DNA of 13,523 nt from Bacteroidota bacterium (GTDB lineage Bacteria > Bacteroidota > Bacteroidia > Chitinophagales > Chitinophagaceae), in the NCBI GenBank assembly GCA_021824855.1, contig JAKAJX010000217.1:1-13523 (forward strand). The letters run 5' to 3'. Shown here in pieces: positions 1 through 6,511 of the stretch. The notes under the pieces are model-generated. The model was not told the origin of the DNA, searched no databases, and saw only the letters and a list, made by a program, of their open reading frames with translations. The position numbers and the translations under genes are program-made. Numbering within the stretch: position 1 is the stretch's first letter; each line of letters begins with the position of its first letter.

Positions 1-1
1 A

Positions 2-355
2 AAAACAATGGTGAATGATATTTTACCCAATGCATCAATTATTGAAGCGTTTGACGGGCATCAAGCGGTAGAATTATACAAAAACGAACAACCCGATTTA
101 ATATTTATGGATATTCAAATGCCGGAAATGAATGGATATGAAGCCTCTTTAGCCATACGCAGTTTGGAGAAAAATAAAAAAACTCCCATTATTGCTTTAA
201 CCGCCGGAACCTTAAAAGATGAAAAAGAAAGATGCCTTGAAGCGGGCATGGATGATTACATTACTAAACCTTATGTAACTGCTTCTATAATGACGGTAAT
301 TAATAAATGGCTAATTATAGATTCGGGAAAATATCTTGCCAATTGGGAAATATAA
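2..355 (+). CDS. Response-regulator receiver domain, C-terminal end of a partial protein (probably a hybrid histidine kinase)
   Basis: The reading frame is open to the left edge, so the gene begins outside the window. The visible part is most of a CheY-like receiver domain that accepts a phosphoryl group from a histidine kinase. Numbering from the Met at base 8, the phospho-acceptor Asp is residue 35 in LIFMDIQMPEMNG, the switch Thr is residue 65 in IIALTAG, and the conserved Lys is residue 87 in YITKPY. The first beta strand with its acidic pair is missing, which shows that the Met at base 8 is internal and not the start. No DNA-binding or other output domain follows; the protein ends about 15 residues after the last helix. 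A terminal receiver of this kind with an LTAG motif is typical of hybrid sensor kinases, but a separate single-domain regulator cannot be excluded. A strong hairpin follows the stop codon. Confidence 0.85.
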   Translation, partial: KTMVNDILPNASIIEAFDGHQAVELYKNEQPDLIFMDIQMPEMNGYEASLAIRSLEKNKKTPIIALTAGTLKDEKERCLEAGMDDYITKPYVTASIMTVINKWLIIDSGKYLANWEI

Positions 356-362
356 CAACTAA

Positions 363-390
363 GAAAGCCACACAAAATTGTGTGGCTTTC
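363..390. terminator. Bidirectional intrinsic terminator between convergent genes
   Basis: There is a perfect inverted repeat: arms GAAAGCCACACAA (363-375) and TTGTGTGGCTTTC (378-390), with only AA at the centre. It lies 7 bases after the receiver-domain stop codon and about 20 bases beyond the stop of the oppositely oriented S46 peptidase. The T-runs on either side are short, but the stem is long and GC-richer than its surroundings. It probably ends transcription from both sides. Confidence 0.85.
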
Positions 391-412
391 GTTTAATATG
401 AGATACTGTATA

Positions 413-2572
413 TTACTTCACTAATTTTAATTCGTCAACAATATGTTTTGCACCACCCAATTTATCAATACACCATAAAACATATCGAACATCTACACAA
501 ATAGTGCGGTTTAAATCTTTATCAAAAGCCAGTTTATGACTTAAAGCTTCGTAGTTTCCATCGAAAGCTAATCCAATTAATTCTCCATTTGCATTCATTA
601 CAGGAGAGCCTGAATTTCCTCCGGTAATATCTGTTGTTGTAATAAAAGTAACTACAATGTCTTTATGCTGTGCATCTTCATATTGACCAAAATCTTTCGC
701 CTTATACAGATCTAAAAATTTTGCAGGTAAATCAAATTCATAATCTCCTGCAACATATTTTGCTACTACACCACTTAATGTACAAACATCATCATAAGTT
801 ACTGCATCTTTAGGTTTATAACTCTTAACATTGCCATAAGTAACCCGCATAGTAAAATTAGCATCGGAATAAGTGTTCTTCATTTTTATAGGATCTGCTT
901 CAAATAATCCTTTCATATACAATCTTCCTAAATCGTTATTGGTATTAATAAAAACTTGTTGTTTAGATGCATAGTTATTTTTCCAGTTGGTTATAAAAGC
1001 CATTACTGTTGTATATGCAGGATCTGCTTGCAAAGCAGCAACAGTGGGATTGCTTATAAACTTATTCCATTTATTTTCATCAAAAGCCATAGTATTTTCA
1101 AATACATCGGTGGCATATCTTTTATAAGGACTTTCTTCAATACTATTACATTGTTTCAATAAATTTTCATAAAAGCCGGCAGGCTGCTGATTTTTGGGAA
1201 TATCGGTATTAAACATCATTAAAACAGATGCCAGAATATTTTGATCACTTTTTTTATTTTCCTCTTTTAAAAAATTATTTCTTGTTTCTTTTGCATGAGT
1301 TATTGCTTTTTCAATAGCTTCTTTTGTTGCATCTTTTGAAGAAAGTAATTGTTCTAAACTATTCCAACTTGCTGCATACGCCAATAGCGGAGAGCCCATA
1401 ATCCCTTCACGCATGTACACTGCTTGCATGGCATAGGGACGCCATTCATTGTAATTTTTACCATAATCAGTAAAAATATTTTCATACGCTGTTTTTCCTT
1501 TTGCCCAAGCCATAAAATTCTGTTCTGCTTTTTGTTTTTGGCCAAATACATCGTACTTCAATAATTGCTTGGTTTCGCCATCGTAAAATTTCCAATAGTT
1601 AGCAATAGAAGCATACGAAGAGGCTAATTGTAATTTAACAGCAGGATCTTTTTTCATTTCCTCAAACATATATTTCAAACGCATATCACGCAATTTCACC
1701 AAAGTTGGATTATTAATTTCGGTGCTTAATGCAACGCCATAAGATGTTTCGTAACGATTAGTACCACCGGGATAGCCAAATAACATACAAAAATCTCCAT
1801 CTTTAAACCCTTTAATACTTACGGGTAAATAATATTTTGGTTTAAGCGGAACATTAGTAGTACTGTAATTGGCAGGTTTTCCATCTTGACTCATGTACAC
1901 CCGAAATACCGAAAAATCGCCAGTGTGGCGAGGCCATTCCCAATTATCGGTATCGCCACCAAATTTGCCAATACTTTCGGGCGGATTTCCTACTAAGCGA
2001 ACATCTTTATATACATCATACACAAATAAAAAATATTGATTGCCTTTAAAAAAACTTGCTACAACAGCCGCTTTAAATTCATCTCCATTTGTAACTTCTT
2101 TTACCATGGCCGATTGTAAGGCTATTAGTTTTTGAGCACGTTCCATTCCCGAAGTATTGCCCAATTCTTTCATCACTCTATCGGTAACATCTTCAATACG
2201 ATTTAAGAAACGAACCGTAAGTTTAGATTGAATTTCGGCACTTTTATCTTTTGCAAAAAAGCCATCGTGCAAATAATTATGTTCTACTGTTGATGCATTG
2301 GCAATTGCATCGTATCCGCAATGATGATTGGTGAATATTAATCCCTGATCGCTTACAATTTCGCCGGTACAGCCACCGCCAAAAATAATTATGGCATCTT
2401 TAATAGAAGAATGATTGATACTGTATAACTGATCGGCTTTTAGTTTCAGACCTTTTTTAACCATATCGTTATACACTTGTTTGCCAAGCAAAAGAGGCAA
2501 CCACATACCCTCATCGGCATAAGTTTGAAGGATACATACCATCAACGCAATTGATAGAAAATATTTTTTCAT
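413..2572 (-). CDS. S46 family serine dipeptidyl-peptidase, DPP7-like
   Basis: This is a secreted or periplasmic serine exopeptidase that releases dipeptides from peptide N-termini. The 719-residue length matches the S46 family (DPP7/DPP11). Residues 1 to about 18 form a signal peptide (MKK, hydrophobic core, QTYADEG), after which mature S46 sequence (DEGMWLP) begins. The catalytic His is most likely His84 in TNHHCGY. The Asp lies in the segment GDTDNWEWPRHTGDF (207-219). The nucleophile is Ser654 in GGNSGSPV. In this family the residue 18 positions after the Ser sets P1 preference: Arg in DPP11 (acidic), Gly in DPP7 (hydrophobic). Here it is Gly672 in AFDGNYE, so DPP7-like activity is inferred. 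The ATG at 2572 was chosen because it starts the signal peptide directly and lies about 15 bases after a likely transcription start; an upstream TTG (2596) falls inside the -7 box. The gene is divergent from the ECF operon. Confidence 0.93.
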   Translation of the reverse strand: MKKYFLSIALMVCILQTYADEGMWLPLLLGKQVYNDMVKKGLKLKADQLYSINHSSIKDAIIIFGGGCTGEIVSDQGLIFTNHHCGYDAIANASTVEHNYLHDGFFAKDKSAEIQSKLTVRFLNRIEDVTDRVMKELGNTSGMERAQKLIALQSAMVKEVTNGDEFKAAVVASFFKGNQYFLFVYDVYKDVRLVGNPPESIGKFGGDTDNWEWPRHTGDFSVFRVYMSQDGKPANYSTTNVPLKPKYYLPVSIKGFKDGDFCMLFGYPGGTNRYETSYGVALSTEINNPTLVKLRDMRLKYMFEEMKKDPAVKLQLASSYASIANYWKFYDGETKQLLKYDVFGQKQKAEQNFMAWAKGKTAYENIFTDYGKNYNEWRPYAMQAVYMREGIMGSPLLAYAASWNSLEQLLSSKDATKEAIEKAITHAKETRNNFLKEENKKSDQNILASVLMMFNTDIPKNQQPAGFYENLLKQCNSIEESPYKRYATDVFENTMAFDENKWNKFISNPTVAALQADPAYTTVMAFITNWKNNYASKQQVFINTNNDLGRLYMKGLFEADPIKMKNTYSDANFTMRVTYGNVKSYKPKDAVTYDDVCTLSGVVAKYVAGDYEFDLPAKFLDLYKAKDFGQYEDAQHKDIVVTFITTTDITGGNSGSPVMNANGELIGLAFDGNYEALSHKLAFDKDLNRTICVDVRYVLWCIDKLGGAKHIVDELKLVK

Positions 2573-2593
2573 ATTACTTCGGGTTTTAGCTTG

Positions 2594-2601
2594 CAAAGCT
2601 A
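2594..2601 (-). promoter_or_regulatory. -7 promoter element of the S46 peptidase gene
   Basis: Read on the minus strand this is TAGCTTTG, an exact match to the Bacteroidota -7 consensus TAnnTTTG. It lies 21 bases upstream of the ATG at 2572, which predicts a short leader. No good TTG is seen at the expected -33 position, so the call rests on one box. Confidence 0.45.
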
Positions 2602-2702
2602 CTTGTTAAATTAATTCGCTTAATTTTTCGTGGCATTAATTAAACCTTTTTAAATTATTGAAAGTCATACATTGGTTCAATTAATTTTTTTAATTTCCCT
2701 GC

Positions 2703-3248
2703 ATGCAAATAGACGATAAAGAATTATTGTTTCAGTTTAGGCAATCTGCAACAAAAGAATTGGCATTTACGGCTATCGTAAAAAAATATCAAGAAAGGAT
2801 ATATTGGCACGTAAGGCGTATGGTAATTGACCATGAAGATGCTAATGATGTATTACAAAATGCTTTTATTAAAATTTGGAAAGGCTTAGAAAATTTTAGA
2901 GAAGATAGCCAATTATACACTTGGCTATACCGAATTGCTACCAACGAAAGTCTTTCTTTTTTAGATCAACAAAAAAAGAAAGGAGCTATAAGCTTTAACG
3001 ATATTGAAGAAGGATTTAGTAATAAAGTAAAAGCAGATGAAAATTTTGATGCGAATAGATTAGAATGGAAATTACAATTGGCAATACAACAATTACCCGA
3101 GAAACAACGACTTGTTTTTAATTTGAGATACTATGATGAAATGCCTTACGAAGAAATGAGTAAAATATTAGAAACAAGCGAGGGTGCATTAAAAGCAAGC
3201 TATCATCACGCTGCAAAAAAAATTGAGGAATTTATAAAAAATAATTAA
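2703..3248 (+). CDS. ECF-type RNA polymerase sigma factor
   Basis: This is an alternative sigma factor of the extracytoplasmic-function class, which directs RNA polymerase to a small regulon in response to an envelope signal. Its 181 residues are normal for the class. Region 2 spans about residues 14-92, with the core-binding/-10 recognition sequence DHEDANDVLQNAFIKIW and the conserved TWLYRIATN. A variable linker (about 93-118) follows, then region 4 (about 122-178), where LPEKQRLVFNLRYYDEMPY leads into a helix-turn-helix (ILETSEGALKASYHHAAKKI). The ATG at 2703 gives the expected N-terminus; no Shine-Dalgarno sequence precedes it. It is the first gene of an operon with a single-span membrane protein (34 bases downstream) and an exported Spy-like protein, which suggests both take part in its control. 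ECF operons are often autoregulated, but no promoter was recognised with confidence. The subgroup cannot be assigned by eye. Confidence 0.93.
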   Translation: MQIDDKELLFQFRQSATKELAFTAIVKKYQERIYWHVRRMVIDHEDANDVLQNAFIKIWKGLENFREDSQLYTWLYRIATNESLSFLDQQKKKGAISFNDIEEGFSNKVKADENFDANRLEWKLQLAIQQLPEKQRLVFNLRYYDEMPYEEMSKILETSEGALKASYHHAAKKIEEFIKNN

Positions 3249-3282
3249 ACGTTAAAAGTTTTAAAAGGTCTTATAAAGCACA

Positions 3283-3987
3283 ATGAACAAACATGAAGAA
3301 ATATTAAATGAGTTAAAAGAAATTGCACCACTACTTATGGCGGTTAATAAACAACCGGTATATACAGTACCCAAAGATTTTTTTTCAACCTTATCCAACA
3401 ATATTTTGGCAAATTGCAAAATTACATTGCCATCAAACCTTACATCATCTACTATTTATTCAGTTCCAAAAAATTATTTTAACACATTTCCTTCTGCTAT
3501 TCTTGAAAAAATAAAATTAACCGAAAATGAAGTTTCGGAAGAGCTACAACAAATTGCTCCCTTACTAAATACTATTTCTAAAAAAAATATATACTCAATT
3601 CCTGATAATTATTTCGAACAAATAAAAATACCCATTGCTAAAACGCCTGCTAAAACTATATCTTTCAGCAGAACCAGAAAATGGATAAGTTACGCAGCAG
3701 CAGCAGTAATGGCCGGAGTTTTAGTTACCGGTGCCTTTATTTATGTTGATCACAGCTCTTCTTACGATGTAACTAATGAAATAAAAAAAGCAAGTGATGA
3801 TGAATTGAATAGTTATGCAGATGAAAATTCTGTTTTGTTTAACGAAGACTCTTTAATAAATGAAAATGAACAAGAATTCTTAAATGTTGAAGACGGTCTT
3901 AAATCGGTTAGCAATGAAGAATTAGAACAATATTTACAAGAAAATACAGAAAATAGCGGTACCGAAGTTTCCTTAAAATATAATTAA
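3283..3987 (+). CDS. Repeat-containing single-pass membrane protein, candidate non-canonical anti-sigma factor
   Basis: I do not recognise a named family. The 234-residue protein has a cytosolic-looking N-terminal part (1-134), one transmembrane segment (about 135-154, flanked by Arg/Lys at 130-133, suggesting N-in topology), and an acidic C-terminal part (155-234). The N-terminal part holds repeats: LKEIAPLLMAV...YTVPKDFF (11-34) and LQQIAPLLNTI...YSIPDNYF (88-111) align over 24 residues, and a shorter copy, YSVPKNYF, lies at 59-66. The C-terminal part has a second duplicated motif, IKKASDDELNSY (167-178) and LKSVSNEELEQY (206-217). There is only one Cys and no HxxxCxxC zinc anti-sigma motif. 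Its place immediately after an ECF sigma gene, and its topology, suggest that it tethers or inhibits the sigma factor. That role is inference from position and architecture. The gene ends 14 bases before the Spy-like gene. Confidence 0.72.
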   Translation: MNKHEEILNELKEIAPLLMAVNKQPVYTVPKDFFSTLSNNILANCKITLPSNLTSSTIYSVPKNYFNTFPSAILEKIKLTENEVSEELQQIAPLLNTISKKNIYSIPDNYFEQIKIPIAKTPAKTISFSRTRKWISYAAAAVMAGVLVTGAFIYVDHSSSYDVTNEIKKASDDELNSYADENSVLFNEDSLINENEQEFLNVEDGLKSVSNEELEQYLQENTENSGTEVSLKYN

Positions 3988-4001
3988 ACTTAGTTGTAAA
4001 A

Positions 4002-4391
4002 ATGAAGAACACACTTTTAATAATATTATTTCTACTTACACAAAACATGTATGCACAACAGCTCAATAAACAGGGCAATTTACAAGGATTAAAAATAGCC
4101 TACATGACAAGAGAATTAAACCTTTCATCGCAAGAAGCACAACAATTTTGGCCACTCTATTATAGTTTTGTAGATGAAAGAAAAGTTATTCATAATGAAA
4201 TGAAAAATGATGCTATTGGATTGGATGAAAAAAACTTAGAACTGAAGAAGAAATATTTTCAAGAATTTAAAAAGGTTTTAGGCAATGAAGACAGAGTGAA
4301 TAAATGCTTTTTATGTGAAAGAGATTTTGGAAATTATATTAGAAAAGAAATACAAGCTCGCCAAAAGCTTAAACAACAAAATAAACAATAA
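4002..4391 (+). CDS. Small exported Spy/CpxP-like helical protein with a CxxC pair
   Basis: This 129-residue protein has a clear signal peptide (residues 1-18, MKNTLLIILFLL..., ending near MYAQQ). The mature part is almost wholly alpha-helical and rich in charged residues and Gln. The motif LKIAYMTRELNLSSQEAQQFWPLYY (30-54) resembles the Bacteroidota proteins often annotated as Spy/CpxP-related or periplasmic sensor proteins, which are common next to ECF sigma genes; FVDERKVIHNEM and ERDFGNYIRKEI fit the same helical hairpin pattern. It probably acts in the periplasm as a chaperone-like or sensing partner of the upstream sigma/membrane-protein pair; ligand and mechanism are unknown. A CFLC motif at 102-105 gives two cysteines at a place where I expect hydrophobic residues in relatives; it could bind metal or form a disulfide. 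The gene is third in the operon. Its stop lies 6 bases from the convergent hydrolase stop. Confidence 0.75.
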   Translation: MKNTLLIILFLLTQNMYAQQLNKQGNLQGLKIAYMTRELNLSSQEAQQFWPLYYSFVDERKVIHNEMKNDAIGLDEKNLELKKKYFQEFKKVLGNEDRVNKCFLCERDFGNYIRKEIQARQKLKQQNKQ

Positions 4392-4405
4392 AATATTCTA
4401 TTGTT
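4384..4405. terminator. Weak palindrome spanning both stop codons of convergent genes
   Basis: Arms AACAATA (4384-4390) and TATTGTT (4399-4405) are perfect complements around an 8-base loop. They contain or touch the TAA of the Spy-like gene and the TAG of the hydrolase gene. With 7 bp, mostly A-T, the hairpin is weak. It is the only terminator-like structure seen between these two genes. Confidence 0.3.
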
Positions 4406-5138
4406 CAATATAAATGGGCGTTTGAATATCGTGATAGAATAAGAATGTCCAATTCTCTTGTTTTCCTTGCTGCCACCATTGTTGCCTTAATTCCATACAC
4501 TTTTTTCCATCATAATCATATTTGGCAATAAACCTATTTTTCATTTGTTGCAATTGCGGTGCATCGTCTGCACCAAAAAATATTTTCTGTCCCTTTTCTT
4601 CAATCCAAAAAACTTGATGAAAAGGACTATGTGCACCGGTTATTTGATAATGAATATAATTATCAATTATTCCATTATCGTGCAACCAAACAACATTAGA
4701 ATTATTTTCCAGTACAGCAAGTTCATCTGTCATATATGATGGATAACCTATTTCCTTTGCATACTGATATTCTTTTTCCTGAACATAATAAGTAGCATGC
4801 GGAAATGAAAGTTGATAATTACCTATATTATCTCTAAAGCTAATTCCACCGGCATGATCTTTATGCAAATGACTCATTAAAACTTTAGTTATACTTTGCG
4901 GCAATATACCATTCAATTGTAAGTTGTAATGCAATTGCAATATGCCATTTTTCCTAAACCCTAATCCGGTATCAATTAACAAAATATCGTATGAAGTAAT
5001 AACAAGAAAAGGCTGTACTTCAACCAACAAACTGCCTGTTGTTCTTTTATGTAAAGTATCTTTTGCCTGATCGAAAGGAACAAAAATTTTTGTTTTATCA
5101 ACTGTAAATGATCCTTCGGAAAGTGGAATAATTTTCAT
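4398..5138 (-). CDS. MBL-fold (metallo-beta-lactamase superfamily) metal-dependent hydrolase
   Basis: This 246-residue protein has the signature metal-binding motif HxHxDH at residues 90-95 (MSHLHKDHAGG), preceded by the strand LLIDTGLG (53-60) that opens the fold. Further likely ligands are His170 (ITGAHSPFHQVFWIE), Asp191 (FFGADDAP) and His236 (FLFYHDIQTP), in the usual order for a two-metal (commonly zinc) site. There is no signal peptide, so it is probably cytoplasmic. The superfamily hydrolyses many substrates (lactones, thioesters, phosphodiesters, beta-lactams); nothing visible fixes the substrate, and it should not be called a beta-lactamase. It lies 27 bases after rodA in the same direction, with no terminator or clear promoter between, so it is probably cotranscribed with the elongation genes. 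Whether it has a wall-related role or is a passenger is unknown. Confidence 0.88.
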   Translation of the reverse strand: MKIIPLSEGSFTVDKTKIFVPFDQAKDTLHKRTTGSLLVEVQPFLVITSYDILLIDTGLGFRKNGILQLHYNLQLNGILPQSITKVLMSHLHKDHAGGISFRDNIGNYQLSFPHATYYVQEKEYQYAKEIGYPSYMTDELAVLENNSNVVWLHDNGIIDNYIHYQITGAHSPFHQVFWIEEKGQKIFFGADDAPQLQQMKNRFIAKYDYDGKKCMELRQQWWQQGKQENWTFLFYHDIQTPIYIEQ

Positions 5139-5165
5139 GTTACGAATATCAAGGAATAAACTGAA

Positions 5166-6509
5166 TTAGCGTAAAACCATTTGCCTATCGGCATCTAACC
5201 GAATAAGTATAAAAATTAAAATGGTAAATGTAAGTAAAGAAGAACCTCCATAGCTAATTAAAGGAAGCGGAATACCAATAATAGGAAACAACCCAACAGT
5301 CATACAAACATTTACAGTGATATGGAAGAAAATAATACTGGCAACACTATACGCATATACTCTACTAAATGTGCTTCGTTGCCTTTCGGCAATTCTAACA
5401 ATACGAAATAGTAATAATAAATATAATCCTAAAAATATTACACAACCAACCAAACCAAAAGCTTCACTTAACGATGTAAAAATAAAATCGGTATGTTGTT
5501 CGGGAACATATTTACCACGTGTTTGGGTACCTTTTAAAAATCCCTTTCCCCATAATCCTCCGGATCCTATTGCAATTTTACTTTGCCGAACATTATAATC
5601 ATCAGGTTTTTTGGAAGGTTTATCACTATTCGATTTTGATTTATGATGATTTTGTGTACAATCATAATCCTTTCCAACCATGCTGTAAATACGTGTGCTT
5701 TGATAACACTGAAAAACATTATTAAAAATATAAGGAACTGCAAAACGCTGCACACCAACACAAATAAACCATACAGCAACAATAATTGTAAGAATACTTT
5801 TTTGGCGTTTAATATAACGGCGTAAAATATAAATAGCCAATAAAGCAATTACAGTTAATGCTATGGCAAGAATATTTTTATCTACAATTAACGTAGCCAC
5901 TACTAATACGCCAAAAGAAATTCCTACAATAAGCAATGCAGGTGGTAACCCTTCTCTGTACATTGCAATAAAGAAAGAAAAATAAACTAACGCCAATCCC
6001 GTTTCGTTTTGAAAAATAGATAGTATAGCAGGAGCAAGTGCAATTACCGCTCCAATTATTTGAGATTTAATATTTGTAAAGTCGGTTTCCTGCCGAGATA
6101 AAAATTTGGATAAAGCCAATGCAGTAAATATTTTACATAGCTCGGCAGGTTGCAAGTTAAAACCTCCGGCAAGTGGTATCCAGCTTTTAGAGCCGTTAAT
6201 ATTTTTGCCCACAACAAAGGTTGCCAACATTAATAAAATTCCAAAAGCATATAATAAATTAGAAAACGTGGTAAATAATTTACTATCGGCCAATAAAATA
6301 AAAGTGGCAACAACAACACATACACCTAAAAATATAAGCTGCTTACTATAATTAGTTTTTCCGGCAATAAAAGTTTGTAACCAATCGGTTCCGGGTTTAT
6401 ACTCTACCATAAAAATGCAAAGAATTCCAATAGCAACTAGTATAGCGTACAGCCAAATCACTAACCAATCTACTCCTTTTGATATGGTATTATTATTTCT
6501 GCTATTCAT
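5166..6509 (-). CDS. rodA: Rod-shape peptidoglycan glycosyltransferase RodA (SEDS family)
   Basis: RodA polymerises glycan strands from lipid II on the outer face of the inner membrane during cell elongation, in complex with PBP2. The 447-residue protein has many hydrophobic segments consistent with the ten-helix SEDS fold. Recognisable motifs include WIPLAGGFNLQPAELCKIF (110-128), QNETGLALVYF (167-177), NVRQSKIAIGSGGLWGKGFL (306-325), EQHTDFIFTSLSEAFGLVG (337-355) and PLPLISYGGSS (414-424). Asp341 corresponds to the essential Asp of the EQHTDF motif in characterised RodA proteins. It is somewhat longer than E. coli RodA. Part of the excess is a hydrophilic Lys/Ser/Asp-rich insert (about 280-305), with Cys268 and Cys284 nearby, in the large extracellular loop. 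Its start follows the PBP2 stop by 2 bases, indicating tight coupling. FtsW is the main alternative, but the PBP2/mre context favours RodA. Confidence 0.95.
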   Translation of the reverse strand: MNSRNNNTISKGVDWLVIWLYAILVAIGILCIFMVEYKPGTDWLQTFIAGKTNYSKQLIFLGVCVVVATFILLADSKLFTTFSNLLYAFGILLMLATFVVGKNINGSKSWIPLAGGFNLQPAELCKIFTALALSKFLSRQETDFTNIKSQIIGAVIALAPAILSIFQNETGLALVYFSFFIAMYREGLPPALLIVGISFGVLVVATLIVDKNILAIALTVIALLAIYILRRYIKRQKSILTIIVAVWFICVGVQRFAVPYIFNNVFQCYQSTRIYSMVGKDYDCTQNHHKSKSNSDKPSKKPDDYNVRQSKIAIGSGGLWGKGFLKGTQTRGKYVPEQHTDFIFTSLSEAFGLVGCVIFLGLYLLLLFRIVRIAERQRSTFSRVYAYSVASIIFFHITVNVCMTVGLFPIIGIPLPLISYGGSSLLTFTILIFILIRLDADRQMVLR

Positions 6510-6511
6510 TT

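Noticed and set aside
1354..1551. Small minus-strand frame inside the S46 gene (65 codons)
   Set aside because: It lies wholly within a strongly supported gene in another frame and shows no domain or signal peptide.
2573..2596. Extension of the S46 peptidase to an upstream TTG start (eight more residues)
   Set aside because: The added residues (QAKTRSN) would precede a complete signal peptide, and the TTG lies within the TAGCTTTG -7 box. The ATG at 2572 fits better.
2668..2675. TACATTGG as a -7 box for the ECF operon
   Set aside because: It differs from the consensus and has no -33 TTG at proper spacing; an ECF operon may also use its own sigma's unknown motif.
4398..5138. Naming the MBL-fold protein a beta-lactamase because it is near PBP2
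   Set aside because: It lacks a signal peptide and shows only superfamily metal motifs; the superfamily is mostly not beta-lactamases.
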